From positions 3,038,001 through 3,102,000 of the forward strand of contig JAUCEF010000014.1 in assembly GCA_033558025.1 (NCBI GenBank): a stretch of DNA of 64,000 nt, in the 5' to 3' direction. The notes under the pieces were generated by a model. That model was not told the origin of the DNA, did no database searches, and saw nothing but the letters and a program-made list of their open reading frames with translations. Positions 34,947 through 47,089 of this stretch are shown in pieces (positions within the stretch are counted from its first letter, which is position 1; the number at the start of each line of letters is the position of its first letter). The DNA comes from Phytophthora sp. 'mugwort' (Eukaryota > Oomycota > Peronosporomycetes > Peronosporales > Peronosporaceae). A program made the position numbers and the translations under genes.

Positions 34947-35620
34947 TCACGTTGCCTTGTTCATACTGTTGACGATAGGCACACAGGCCTCTGCACGAGT
35001 ATTAAGCAAAACGAAGCGTTAACAAACTAGTTTAGAGAATCCAACGTACCCGCATAATAAAACTTACTGTAGATTTGCCACGCAGGCTCGTGCAACGCCA
35101 ACCAGTAGAAAGTGAGCTGACATTCCCCCTGACAGAGTGTGTCATAGTCCACAGGTAAGTGAGCCGGATACGACGTGAAAGTAGCTCGGCAGTCGTCATT
35201 GTGGAGCGCTCGATTGCCGTCGATCCAGACTTCGCATGGTCCGTGGTGAGACTCGACGAATCCTCGGTGCTCTTCGTCATTCTGCCAGCGTATCTTCGTT
35301 GCGCCCGTGACGTTAACACTAGGACCTTCTTCTTGGGTATTTCCACAGCCTGGCACGACTGGGTCGAGCATCTCACGTAGGGACGAGTAGTTTGAGGTAG
35401 AAAACGCAGAGGCGAACGTCGCTGCGTTGCGCTCCGGGCTGTCGTTCCACTTCTTGCCACCAAAAACACTTGGGTTGATGCTCTCAGTGACAGTCGTCAC
35501 AAACGACGTGGCTGTATACGGATCACGATAGACAGCGGCAGGGAACGAGAGGTATCCGTGACCTTGAACCGATGAAGCGAAGGATAGTATCACGAATCCG
35601 AGAATGATTCCCACCGGCAT
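34947..35620 (-). CDS. AA17-type lytic polysaccharide monooxygenase (secreted, pectin-active family)
   Basis: Two exons on the minus strand, 35620-35068 and 34990-34947, give 198 residues. A signal peptide covers residues 1-20, and the next residue is His in GHGYLSFP, so the mature protein would start with the copper-binding histidine. Further family features are NDSPERNAATF, a Cys-Gly-Asn, VESHHGPCEVWID (candidate second copper His) and FYWLALHEPAWQIYKACVPI at the end. The second exon supplies the last Cys (KACVPI); without splicing the frame ends in an unrelated tail. AA17 enzymes are reported from Phytophthora to cleave homogalacturonan oxidatively during plant infection; this activity is inferred from the family. 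An initiator-like TCATTCTTC lies on the minus strand about 35 bp before the ATG. Confidence 0.87.
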
Positions 35621-37509
35621 TTTTTGGTGCGTGGTGCGGCCTTGAGGTTTTCAGCTGAAGAATGAAATGCTTACACAGGGAGCGCAGGCTGGAGTTGGGA
35701 GACCAGATTGGCTGGCATCAGATTCCTCATGACTGGCACGCGAGATAATCAGAACGTGACATTCTGGCGCAACAATCGTTTGACAATTATCACTTCTATA
35801 TGAACCTTAAATTGATTTACTACATGTCTGAATGTACAGCAAAACCTTTTGAAATATGCACAACACACACGCGCCCGTGCCCAAGTTTTGCTGTTGGAGC
35901 TGCCATTATCAGTAGATCGTCTATGATGAGCCTTGAGTGAGATACTCAACATTTATCTTCTATATTATAAATATCATAATTTATTGTCATACCGCATGAG
36001 TTCGTTCGTCGCGGCTGCGATGGCGATTCAATAGGCCCAACATAATTCGGCAAACTCCCCAGTCAATGGAAATGCTTCGCGGTAGTACCAAGTTGTAATT
36101 GTATGATGTCTTACTGTACTTCATTATCCGGATAATACTTCTTTACGTGTTCATCACGATTCGACTTCGAAAACGAAAACACCGTTCACACTAGTACTAT
36201 ATTACTTCTGGCTGATGCAAAAGTTGCCTCACTCAAGACCTGGCATCTGTGAGGCTTCTACCACGAGAGTAGGGCCGAAGGCGCGTGACCTTGGACATTG
36301 TCTCGTGTCTAGCTACTCTGCTGACCGAGTTTGAGCGTGTTCTCAACTATATCGAGGTCCATTCCTCCTCTTGTCGTGTATAAGCTTTTGCTTGGCTTGT
36401 ATCTTTTGTTTTTGTAATCGAAGTTTGACAGGCGATAAGTGGCAACCAAGTAGATGCTGGTAAAAATAGCAGAAATATTTCCAGGTTAGAAGATAGATAT
36501 GTACAACCAAGGGTGCACTCACAGAAACGCGATCGGGATGATGACATCGGCGTAGTTAAGAAGGTAGAGAAACTCTACCATTTAAAGAAGCCACCGTACC
36601 TTTCTTGTGTACGTCAACCTGGCCTGTGTGATTCATTCCCATTGTGGTGGACCTATCTCTTTCCCCAATGTGGAGTGCGGTAGTGGCCTTTGCTTAGCAA
36701 TTTTCTTACTGCATTAAGCCGATTAGAACCCCTCAGAACGCTTTGACGGATATTATCCCCCCCTGGCCAACTGCATCGGTACGAGAACTCGAAATACTCC
36801 CACCGTTCACCTGGCGTTCAAATGCACTAAACTAGCCCGAGCATTCTCGATCTCATACAGGAAAGTCCTATTAGGCAAATATATGCTACCATTAGCTCCA
36901 GGGTTGTCCAGATTGAGAGCGAATTTTACAAGCAAAATGCGATGAAGAGCGACCCCGAGTCTCGTCGGCGAGAAGAATAAATTGCCCGCTCGCCCCCAAT
37001 TTAAGTACTGGTAGAAAGAGAGGAAATGCCCATCAGAACACAGCCCCAGCTGGAGAAAGGGTTGTGAACGGAACAGGAAAAACCAATGATCACTGTGGCC
37101 ACCGTGAATGTCTGTGCGACTCAGAGGACTCGTCACGAGTCGTTGGGTGGCGTACGCGATGCCCAGAGCAGACACCAGTGCAAAATTGGAGGATCGCAAG
37201 GGAGGTCATAAGTCATGACCATGACCAGACAACAGTTGGCCTTGAGGCCCTCCGGCTTGGAAAGCGGGATAAAGTCGATGGGGAGCGTCACTGCCAAACC
37301 CGAACCGGGGACCCACAATGACTGCAATCTTTTTTTGAGATTATCTCTATGAGAAACGGGCATTTGAGCCCATAATGGTCGAATCTTCGGAATTGTTTCT
37401 TAAAAATAATTATTGAAGTGTCAATCATTGCCGACTCTTAAGTCTACAATAATTGTATCAAGTTTGACAGGTCTACCACGTGATTGGTCGTTGCGAGTGT
37501 AGCCACTTA
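35621..37509. other. Intergenic, largely featureless
   Basis: AT-rich in 35.8-36.6 kb. A minus-strand frame of 130 codons at 37199-36807 has no recognisable domain and may be a decayed gene. Nothing else stands out. Confidence 0.4.
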
Positions 37510-37525
37510 GCTCACTGCACCATTC
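37510..37525 (+). promoter_or_regulatory. Oomycete initiator (Inr) of the downstream gene
   Basis: GCTCACTGCACCATTC matches 14 of 16 positions of the published oomycete core-promoter consensus GCTCATTYBNCNWTTY. It lies 15 bp before the ATG at 37541, as is usual for the short leaders of oomycete genes. Confidence 0.65.
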
Positions 37526-37540
37526 CGATTTCCTATACGG

Positions 37541-39306
37541 ATGGCGACAAAAGAGCGCAAGCGGCAGCGCGCGGTCAGCGGCGATGCGGTCTCCAACGGC
37601 CCCCACAAGCGAACGACCACGACCCAAGACGACAATGCGCTCGCCTATATCGCAGACGTCGATGCGGAGCTCTCCAGTATGAACGACCTGCTGCAAGAAG
37701 AAGAAACGTCGCAAAAACGTAGGTGTAGCTTTTGCATGGGACTGTTATTTAACGTCTTCCTGTTATTAATATTTACGGGATATATGGATCAGAGACCTGG
37801 CAGATCGGCAAGCGCGTCAAGAGGCTACTGGAAAGCCACGAGAACCTCCCAGTCACGAAGCAACTGGACGCCTATTTCCTCTGGGGGACGGCCTTGGCCC
37901 GTCTGGCCTCTTTAAACGAAGATCCGACGCTGGCGGGCGCTGCGGCGGACAAATTCCAGCAGATGTTGAAGTTGAGTCAGCACGGAGAGGACGAGGACGC
38001 TGCTGACGCAGCACTAGGGCCTGTGGGCTTCTCGCTCTGGGGGTCGTCGCTGCTTATTGTGGCCACGGAGACTCAGAGTCGAGAGGTGCTGGACGAAGCT
38101 CTGACCAAATTCCAGAGAGCTGTGGAAGTGGACGGAGGCACCACGTTCGAGACGCGATTCCAGTTTGCTAAGGCGCTGAAGGAAGGTGGAGACTTGGTTG
38201 CCTTCCTGGAAGAGGACGGTAGGGGACAAGCCAAAGAGTACTACAAGAGAGCGCTGGGAGTGTGTAACAAACTGGAAGAGATTTACAAGGTGGAGGCGGC
38301 GAAGCAGGAGAAACCTGCTGAGGAAGAAGAGAACAGTGGGGATGAAGAGGAAGATGATAAGGTGACGGAGGAAGACTTTGCAGAGGCAAAGCTGCTGGAG
38401 GCCGTGCTACAAGGCCTGCTGGAGGACTCGAGCAGTGCGGACGACTTCCACCGCACGCTGGCGTTGTATCACAAGGCAATCGGTGAGTTCCTGAACAATG
38501 TCGTATGAATGGTGGTGGTTACTTAAGTTTTTTTTTTCAGCTTTAAATCCTGGCAGTGCCGAGGCTTTGATGGAGATGACCAACTATCTCGCGGCAAGAT
38601 GCTTGGCTAGAGCTAGTCTGGGCGCAGAGTTGACTGTTGATGAGTGGAACAAACTTTTTGACGATCTCGAGTCTCAATACAAGAATCTGCTGACCGACGC
38701 CGGGTTTGATCTGAAAGAATGCCACGAGATTTGTAAGCGGAAGGATACTCATGACCAGGAAGAACCGGAAGAGGAGGAAGTTGATGAGCGGGTACCGCAT
38801 TTGCTTAACACGCTCGGCAAGGGACTTGCAGCATTTGCGCGGTCCTTCCCACAACTAGAAGACGGTCAACAGAAGAAGAAACAGAAGCAAAAGCGAACAA
38901 AATTAACTGGAAACGCTCACTTCACACATGCCGTAGAGGTGCTGCGCTCTGCTCACCACTTTCATGACAAGCTCGGCGGCTACTACCTGGCCTGTTTGTA
39001 TGCTTCACCCGAGTTCGAAGACGAAGAGGTGAGCTGATTTGTGCTTTTAAGTCTGTGGTCGCGTAAAATGTACTGACGGAAAATGGCTTGCAGCAATGCC
39101 GGACATGGCTCGAGACGGCAGATAGCTACGGATCTCTGGAGGACGAGTTTGACGTACAGGAGTTCGCCACAATGCACGACAAGCCGTGGTTCAAGCGCTT
39201 GGCCCAACCTCCGGTGCAGATCGAGGAACTTGATGGGCAACACGGCGACGATGGCGAAGACGACGAAGATGATGAGTCGGGATTCCGAGGTGCGACTTAC
39301 TCATGA
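37541..39306 (+). CDS. Acidic, probably TPR-like helical protein, unknown function
   Basis: Four exons, 37541-37718, 37793-38482, 38541-39028 and 39094-39306, with consistent phases, give 522 residues. The N-terminus is basic (KERKRQRA), like a nuclear-localisation signal. The middle is helical with repeat-like pairs such as DEALTKFQRAVEVDGGT, AKEYYKRALGVCNKLEEIY and FHRTLALYHKAIALNPGSAE, which have the spacing of tetratricopeptide repeats. Acidic runs and a Lys-rich stretch (QQKKKQKQKRTK) separate them; the C-terminus is acidic. Enhancer-of-translation-termination (Ett1-like) proteins have a similar build, but I cannot confirm that. A strong initiator precedes the ATG. Confidence 0.83.
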
Positions 39307-41899
39307 TCAAGAAGACGCATGTTTCTGTCTGCATCCCTATAGAAATGCTGAACACTTATGCTTATTAATTGTTAGTTCGTATCGGTGCTAAGCCGTTAAC
39401 CGCGACAAGACTTTGCTACAAGTATAATAACACCGCATAAATTCCTGGATGCAAGACGACAAGTCTATAGTGAGGATATTCTTTCACAGTAGCACGAACT
39501 GCAGCATGAACTCAACTATAAGAAACAGTATTTACGAACTGTACTAACCGAAAACCCGCTGATAATCCCCACCAAAGAGATGTGGGCGCTTTTGAGTAGA
39601 TTGTCGAAATCATACGAACGATCTGATCACTGCTGTTATCGAACAGAAAGCCCACAACGCAGCGACACGTTGCCCAAGAACATTTAAGGCGTAACGGATG
39701 ATCAACGTCTTCTAGACGGGGAAAACGTTGTGGAAAGTGCGTTCTGTCACCGTCATACTTACACTCGGCTCGAGCAGTTATGACATTTGGGGATATGGAC
39801 TCAATCCGGAAGAGTTGCAAGTCCATATCGCCAAAGGCTTTGGAAAGGAAGCAATTTGTTTGGCACCTTAAATGTTGCCCATTACCGCCGTATGGGAGAA
39901 CGAGATTTTCAGGTTTTAGCCCACGGACGTCTTCCTGGAGAAGCTCAGTTTAAGATCGTGCTGACGCTCGCGTTGCTTGTCACGATAAAGAGCTTGGTTG
40001 GCATGGCAAAGACGACGGCGTGGAGTATTGTAGTCGTCCGACATTGTGCGCTTGGTCGTTGGATTTGGTCAGTATGGCTTGGAACGCGGTGTATCTTGCG
40101 AATACGCCGGTTTCTCTCTCTTCTTAAGCAGTGAACGAGCGGTGGTGGCTTCCTCTACTGTAGAGTGAGATTCTTGTCCTGGACGCGTACCTTGATAACG
40201 AAGGAAAGAGCGCGTTGCCATTCAGTGGATTCGGCCAGCACGGGTTCACAACATCGTTATGATGCGTGATTATTATCTGCTGCTATTGATATGCTTTTCT
40301 CGAGTACAGCCGGCAAAAAGGTCGACCAAACGATAGCAGATTAAGCTTCGTAGTGCTCACGTTAAACCCAAATGTTGTAATCCGGTTGCTTCTTCTTCGG
40401 AAGGAGAACAAAATCAAATCCAACTGTGAGCAAATGTAGTTGCCAGTAAATTATTACGGACATTTCTACTTAACTACCAAGGCTCTATACTCGTAGACTA
40501 AGAAACTACGATACATTGCTCTAACATTGCTCTTTCCGACTCAGTTCTTCAGACTCAGACTCTGTGCGCTTCACCTCAAGTTAATTGACTCTTGGCCGTA
40601 GGCATGTCGGAAGGTGACGACGTTCTGAGGTACACGCGGTTATTCATATTCTACAGCGTCATCGAGCGTGACGCAAACCTAGCGCTGAAGACCCCGTGAA
40701 TGCAGACTTGAATAAGCAGTTAGGAACTGCGGTGTACAAAACATTTAGACAGCCTCCATGCTGAGATAGTTCGTCTAACGTGGAGACTCCCGCGGTCAGC
40801 AATGGAAGTCAAAGAGGTGGAGCGACAGCAGATTACAGTGGGGCGGGCACCTCTTCGAAATGAGGACAGATCTGTCACAACATTTAACTAGTCATTTACA
40901 TGTACATGGACGAGCGCGAAAAGCGAGGCTGTCGACATCGGGCCCCTATCTCGAGCTTGTCAGGTATCGACAAAGGCTTTTCTGAGACTCGTCTACTGGG
41001 ACCTTAGTTCTATCATACTGTCAAGTCTGACGTGTACCTTCTAGTGTGTTTGTCTTTGGAGAAGGCTTCCCGGACGTAGCTGTCGAAGGGCGCTTGATAA
41101 AGGTAAATAGGAAAAATAGGTAGGTAGGCATGCAAGCGAAAGTTCAGGTATAGAATCACGAGGAAGAACTATCTAGACCCTAAAACCAATATATAATAGT
41201 GTTCTACAACTTAGAGTGGGCATTGGGCTACCTAGGTAGTATTGGTAGGGGTGAACTTGGTCTGGAGTGATCAAGGTGATATAATATATCACCATGTCAT
41301 GCCTTCAATGGGACCAGGGGGTGGCATATGCCGTGACTTCAATTCCAAGCATCGTGGCTCGCCGGAGATAATACATCTAGCTCAGTATCTTTTTTTGTCT
41401 TTCAGAACATGGGTTCGAACCACATAGATCGTCGAACTTAAGGCACAGTGTGATTTGTTAGAATACGCCCACACGACGTCGAACAATAAGACCGCTCCAA
41501 TTTAATTCTCACATACGGATCGTTTCATGCTACACGCCAGTTTTCACTTCAGCAGGAGGTCAAATTCGTGTAGTTGGCGGCTCGAAAAAAGGTCGTAGGT
41601 TTAATTTTACGTGTACCGGTACTGGATTCAGTCGACCAATAAGCATATAGCAGCTAGTTACACATTTTGCATCGATGATATTTATTTTTTTTTTGCATTG
41701 ATGATATTTATTTGCATCGATGATATTTAAGATATTGTGTCAGGACGGCACTTTCTCGGCTAACACGTAAACAAGATTTCGTTCAGCTCGATTTCAATTT
41801 TCAACATTTCGAAGACCTGGGACTTTCTGGCTGCTGACCATTAAGAAGTGTAAAAAAACATAGTAGAAAGGCTCGACGCGTGCCAGTTTCTGTCTGTCC
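39307..41899. other. Long intergenic stretch
   Basis: No gene recognised in 2.6 kb. The plus frame at 39787-40134 lacks a domain. A three-copy AT-rich repeat lies at 41666-41729. Confidence 0.45.
41666..41729. repeat. 19-bp AT-rich repeat, three copies
   Basis: TTTGCATCGATGATATTTA occurs at 41666-41684, 41692-41710 (one change) and 41711-41729. It lies about 170 bp before the ATG of the hypothetical gene at 41900. Confidence 0.9.
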
Positions 41900-42433
41900 A
41901 TGCAGTCTCCAACGCTCAGTGACCCGGCAGGCATGAGCTGGCGTGAGCAACCTTACGATCCAGCCGCCGATGACGGCTTGGAATGGATCTCCATCTTTCT
42001 CGAAAACTACCACGGAGATTTGCTCGAGTTTGAGTTGGACGTTGACAGCCAGCATTTCTTCGACCACATGGACGTTCTACTAGCCGAGCATTCTCCTAAT
42101 GACCACCGCAGACCGCCACTCCAGCTGACGCCGGTCGTCTTGAGTATGATTTCGGACATGCAAGACTCATCGACGAAGATTCAACCACCAGAAGCTGTTT
42201 CGCGATCCTTTTGTGAACTGCTGAAGGAAGCGCAGTCGGCAGCAAGTCGTAAGCCCCCTCATCCAGCTCCACGCCAGGCCTCAACAACTCCTCGCACGTC
42301 TAAAGTCCGCACTCCAAGACGCCGTGGCCTGTTGGCTACAGCGGCAGCGACTGCAGCTTTCACGAAAAACTACGAAAAGCCAACGACTCGCTCCAGTTCG
42401 CGCAAGAAACTCAATCGCCGCCTATTCTACTAA
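41900..42433 (+). CDS. Hypothetical protein, 177 residues
   Basis: One uninterrupted frame. The first half is acidic with aromatic residues (ISIFLENYHGDLLEFELDVD); the second half is Ser/Pro/Arg-rich and very basic (TPRTSKVRTPRRRG, SSRKKLNRR). The change from acidic ordered to basic disordered looks like a real protein rather than chance, and suggests nucleic-acid or nuclear association. No domain is recognised. A second ATG lies 12 codons in (MSWREQ). Confidence 0.5.
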   Translation: MQSPTLSDPAGMSWREQPYDPAADDGLEWISIFLENYHGDLLEFELDVDSQHFFDHMDVLLAEHSPNDHRRPPLQLTPVVLSMISDMQDSSTKIQPPEAVSRSFCELLKEAQSAASRKPPHPAPRQASTTPRTSKVRTPRRRGLLATAAATAAFTKNYEKPTTRSSSRKKLNRRLFY

Positions 42434-43485
42434 ACGCTCAATGTTATCTCATTCGGCAGTGCAATGCCTCTGGATGCTCGTGTCAGTACAGTACCACCAA
42501 GAAGATTATGTACTGTAGTCGGCTCTTACCAACCTGAACTAATTTACAGAGACAGATGAACATGAGCCAAACCTCAGCACCGTCTTGCATATCTTTTACT
42601 ATATGCCGCATGAGTCCGTAATAATGAGGTCATTCCTTAGTGCTGATCATCTTTTGGCTGCGAAAGTGAGCGCGAAATATAGTCATGGTGTCGGCCATGC
42701 TACCTGTAGCGCTTTGTGTATGTTCTACCAAATAATATTTTATTTCTAATGACAACGGCTTTTAATTATCAGTTAAAGCCGATGGCGAAAACGACAAAAA
42801 GTGTAGATTGCTGTCGACAACACTAATAAGAACACGTCCCCCCAAAAGTGCTAGAATATATTGCTGTCGACTGCACTCGTAAGAATAGCTACTAGTCACA
42901 CAATGAAGTCATTGTCTATTTTTATCAGTGCTGAAAAGTGGAGTTGTTTCTAAATACAATACTAAGTATGTTGTTTCATTTCTAAATACTAAATGGCGCG
43001 TTGCGCCCATCTCGCCGCGTCACATTTTTGATTTACACTGTATTTTTGTAAAGGTTGTCCATCTCCTTTTACCCTTGCGCCCCGAATACTAATGCCATTT
43101 TCGCAAAAGCAGGGCTGTGCTCCTGCGAGGAAAATATTCTAAGTTCCGCCAGCTACAGTGCTTGCTCGCTGAAAAGCTCGGTGCTGGGCCTGCCTCCGCA
43201 CATACCGCGCGGATTTACTATGGCTACGCTCGCTCTCAACCGTTTTCCTCGGTTGGTCGTTTTGGGTGACTTTTCACCCCTCCTTTTTAGATGGGCGCTC
43301 ATTTTATAATAGCAGTAACCTGTCCATAATTTGAGTGGCTGCGAACCATATTTACTTCATGTATCACTACTCACTGGAGTCATCACGCGCCAGAATCAGT
43401 GCTCTGAAAATACCGTATCATATTGCATGGCTTCCTTCAAACTAACATAATACTTCTAATACTGTCATACCCGCACAAACAATAC
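42434..43485. other. Intergenic, nothing recognised
   Basis: AT-rich with short frames only. Confidence 0.5.
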
Positions 43486-43821
43486 TTAATCATTGTCATT
43501 ACATAATGTATTGAGAGTTCTTACAGATGCCTCGTTCCTACAGCAAACCAAACTCACATATGCTGGAACACGTCTTGCATTGTCGTCATCCCAGTAATCT
43601 CTGTTAGCACGTAGGAACATGCGCATTTCGAAGTTCACCGGTAATAGCGACGTTCTCTGCGGCATCAGCACAAACTTCGCCTGCGAGAAGGGCCGCTCAC
43701 AGCGGTTGCTGGTAGGCTGTGGCTTCTCCAGGTCGCTGTGAGCGACTTGTAACATATCAACTCCGGCTCGAATCCGCAAATAGTATATATTTAATAGGTA
43801 ACAATAATATGCTAGTCTCAA
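43486..43821 (-). pseudogene. hAT transposase C-terminal (dimerisation) fragment
   Basis: The minus strand reads PTSNRCERPFSQAKFVLMPQ, then LLPVNFEMRMFLRANRDYW. This is the conserved hAT C-terminal dimerisation region, in which S-N-x-C/A-E-R-x-F-S and LLP-x-x-x-E-M are landmarks. The rest of the transposase is missing upstream (43822-43930 does not continue it), so this is a fragment. Confidence 0.7.
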
Positions 43822-43929
43822 GATTCAGTAGCTATTAATTCCATATAAAAATAAAAGTACTATTAATATTGAATATTTTCCGAGCATTGGCCAACACTAT
43901 GGTGCGTTCGGGATTCACTAAGAGCCCCC

Positions 43930-44483
43930 TTTAAGCGCCGCTGTCGGTGGCATCAGGTACAACACGCTCTGGAAACCTGGAAGCCACTCTTTCAGTGGAC
44001 GTAAGTATCGTCGCTAAACTCTACACCGTGGACGCGCGACAAGCGGCGCTGTGGAGCATCAGGAGCTGGAACGATGTGCATATTATCAGCTGGACGACAG
44101 GTCTTCCCAACAACTACAAGTGCGAGTATGCGAAACCAGACGTGGAAAAGGCACCACGGATGAGCTAACCGCGATATTGTCACGCGTGCATACCTCCAAC
44201 CAAATGTCGGTCGACGAATTGTTGCACCCACCGAAAGAGAACATCCTAGTGGACGAGCCCAAGGACGAGGACTTCTGCTGCGTTTTGAGTGCGAGGTGGG
44301 CGGCGCCCAGCTTGAGTTAGAAGCTAACGATGCAAACGATGGAGACGAGGAAGATATGCTGCTGTCGCCCAGAGACCGGAAAATCTGTTTTAAGGTACGA
44401 CTTCAGTGGATGTCGCAGCTTTTTGTTAACACAGATGCGCTTGAGTGTCTTCAAAGCGGTACAGAGGCTTCAACGAACATTTA
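43930..44483 (+). pseudogene. Pogo-like transposase C-terminal relic
   Basis: Across three frames the sequence reads QAALWSIRSWNDV, HTSNQMSVDELLHPPKENIL with VDEPKDEDFC, and LSPRDRKICFKV. This is the order seen after the DDE domain in pogo-type transposases: helix before the CW..TGLP site, acidic tail, LSPR segment. Two frameshifts are needed. Assignment rests on this motif order only. Confidence 0.42.
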
Positions 44484-45416
44484 ACTTTACGAGCATTGAG
44501 AGGGGTTAGGACACGAACAGGGCCGCAACAGCACAATGCGGCCTTCTTCGGCCAAACGATCATCTGCATCTTTGTATATAGTACTTCTACTGTAAACCGC
44601 TAGCAAGAGGATAGAGGCATGCTTTTGTAAGCCGTCGGTCATCTGGAGCCTGTGATATATTACTATCTCGCGTGTATCACAATCTAGGATATTACGGTCG
44701 AGAGGATTATACTGTACTCTTCGCGATCGGCGACACTACCACAGAAAAACATTTGCAGCGATGCAGTACGTGTACTATTAAATAATATTTATTGTAAGAC
44801 GGCAAGGCCCTTTGGTGTCTTTCCATCACCCCCCCAGGTCAAGTGAGGAGATTCGTTCTCTCATTTGACTTGAGCGAGCCACGCACCGTTGACAGTGCCC
44901 TTCCACCGTGGAAGGCATCACCCCCCACGCCAGGTCCCAACTAGAGTCATCAAGTGCATGAGCCGTGCCACTATTTTGTGTATTGTATGCTCGTGTCTGA
45001 CGTGGTGGCAATTTGCCACTGGCAAACAGCGACTTGCAGTCCTCCCATCCTCCTCCTACTGTTGTTTGCTTCCCAGATAGAGCGATCAATCTGGAAGCCG
45101 TCAAGCTTCTTGCAAAGACCACGCGAATGGGATAATATCATACGATAATGAGGACGAGCGCGGGGCTATTATGCCCAGTTGCAGTCAACAAGGTGCAGCT
45201 GTCATACAACCCCCCAATGGCGTCTCGGTGGGTCGCAGGAAGCCAGCCATCTGGTCTCGTTGGATCCAGGACGAGGCGTTACGGCACCACTCCGACGTGC
45301 TTCACCATCGAGGGGACGCGGTCCAATGGACCCCTCAACCCGTCGAGCGATTAACCACTCCATTCACTTTTCAACTTGCTTCGCAGTACCCAAGTCTCTA
45401 CATCAACCCTTGACTT
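44484..45416. other. Unassigned stretch before the dead hydrolase gene
   Basis: The part near 45240-45410 is open in the plus frame (IQDEALRHHSDVLHHRGDAV) and might be an old 5' exon or leader of the hydrolase. No other signal. Confidence 0.3.
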
Positions 45417-46793
45417 ATGAAACGCATTCGTAAGCACGTGCACAAGTTCGCTAGCGATCGAGCATCCGGCTACGGAGCTGCCTATACAGTGCCAGTCTTC
45501 ACGACCGTCGCCGCCATCTCGCTGTGGGTCAATGCGACTCACCTGCAATGGCTCGGCCTCGCTCACATCGTCGTGCTAGCCTACCTCGTGCTGTTGCTCC
45601 GAGTGCACGAGCTGCTCCGACCCTCCTCTCGTTCAAAGGTGTTTGTACCTTGACGGCTCAAGTCGGAGCAGCAGCCAACGCGACGGGACTGCAGTTCCTT
45701 AAACGGGGACTGCGTCCCAAGTTCCCAGAGTGGACGATTTGGTACGAGTGGTTCCAAGCCATTGCGTTCGCTGCGGGGCAACAGAACGGCGGTCACATCC
45801 TCAAGATGCCCAATGCGTTGGCATTCCGACGCAACTTCGAACTCATTGGACGGTTATTAGGGGCGGTGGCCTGTTGGCGTCATGGCCACAGACTCGAGAG
45901 CTTCCGATACAACGGACTCGAACACCTGTGGCTGCGTTCCAGATACAGCGACAAGAAGGCGGAAAACGAGAGACGATCGTGGTGCTGTACTACCATAGAG
46001 GAGGCTACGCGCTCTTCAGCCCTCGCTTCTTTGTGGAGTTCGCTAGTCGTCTATTAACTCAGCAAGAACCAACTCGTCGCTGCTCGTGGAGGGAAGGACG
46101 AAGAGGAAGGTGCAGCTCCTGTGGACGTGCAGATCTTGCTGGCCAACTACCGAAAGTTGCCCGAAGTCTGTTTCCCCGCGCCTCTGGATGACGCCATGGC
46201 CATGTTCGACTACCTCGTCAAGCACGAGAAGGTCCTACCTCAGAATATCATCCTTGCTGGCGACAACGCCGGTGGAGGGTTGGTGCTCGCCACGTTGCTG
46301 AGACTACGTCGAGCCAGACGGGAGATGCCTATCGCTGCCTTGTGCAACTGCCCGTACGCAGATCTATCGGCGGATGTGGCCGTGTCTGACCATTGTTTCA
46401 TCTTCAAGTCGATGCTCGACACGATCCGAGACTTCTGTGTTGAGGAAACTCCTCGAGCTTCGTGGCGTGAAGGGCCATGCTTCAGACGGATCTGCGAGGT
46501 CTTCCCCCGCTCTTCATCCTGGCAGCTCAATTCGATATTCTGCACCTCCAGTCAGTCATTGCAACTGGCCAAGAACGCTCGATCCGACGGCGTACAAGTG
46601 TAAGAATGGACGTGCATGAGCACATGTCTCATCTCACATATTCACACTCTTCCCGAACTTCATGATGCCAGTCTTTGGTGGGTATTGAACGGTTCGCTGA
46701 CTTTATCACACGCCAACTCCCAGTTTATCGAAAAATACCCGTGCAACTTCCGTATACTGCTCCAGCATTCTGAGGGCCGGATCGATGTCAGTG
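45417..46793 (+). pseudogene. Alpha/beta-hydrolase fold-3 (hormone-sensitive-lipase type) pseudogene
   Basis: A start at 45417 gives a membrane-anchored N-terminus, with hydrophobic stretches VPVFTTVAAISLWV and LAHIVVLAYLVLLL. After a frameshift near 45645 come RPKFPEWTIWYEWF and FRYNGLEHLWLRS. After further shifts come the oxyanion block YYHRGGYALFSP, then ANYRKLPEVCFPAPLDDAMA, then LAGDNAGGGLVLATLL, PLFILAAQFDILHLQS and MDVHEHMSH. The family nucleophile motif is GDSAGG; here the catalytic Ser is Asn (GDNAGG), and HGGG reads HRGG. At least four frameshifts are present. It was once a steryl-ester or arylacetamide-deacetylase-like esterase and is now dead. Confidence 0.82.
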
Positions 46794-47089
46794 CATTATG
46801 ACTGAGCAAGCGGCCGACAAAGTCGCGTCGAAATGAGTGAAAAATTAGTGTCAATGTGGGCCAGACGATTGGCTTCAGTTACCCAAAAAATATTTTTCAT
46901 CCTTAATAACCTATCAGTCGGGCAATATTCACATTAGTGCAAAGTTTTTAACGCTGCAAGTATTCATATATAGTACGAATGTGTTGGACCGTTGTTGGAA
47001 CGCATTTAAGATGATCCTAAGTGTACTTTACAAATACAGAGGGAAAGCGTCTTTTAAAGATCGAAGATCGCACACGGGAGAGTGGGTTG

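Noticed and set aside
36807..37199. 130-codon minus-strand frame
   Set aside because: No signal peptide, domain or splice partner that I can support; kept only as a note in the intergenic entry.
39787..40134. 115-codon plus-strand frame with hydrophobic stretches
   Set aside because: Composition looks random, with no promoter or homology cue.
41370..41430. tRNA-like boxes (TAGCTCAG and GGTTCGAACC)
   Set aside because: Spacing is roughly right, but the T-stem has mismatches, the D-arm is incomplete, a run of T breaks the anticodon region and no acceptor stem forms.
43486..43821. Hydrophobic N-terminus (MRLAYYCYLL) as a possible secreted effector
   Set aside because: The following sequence is clearly the hAT dimerisation region, so the hydrophobic start is incidental.
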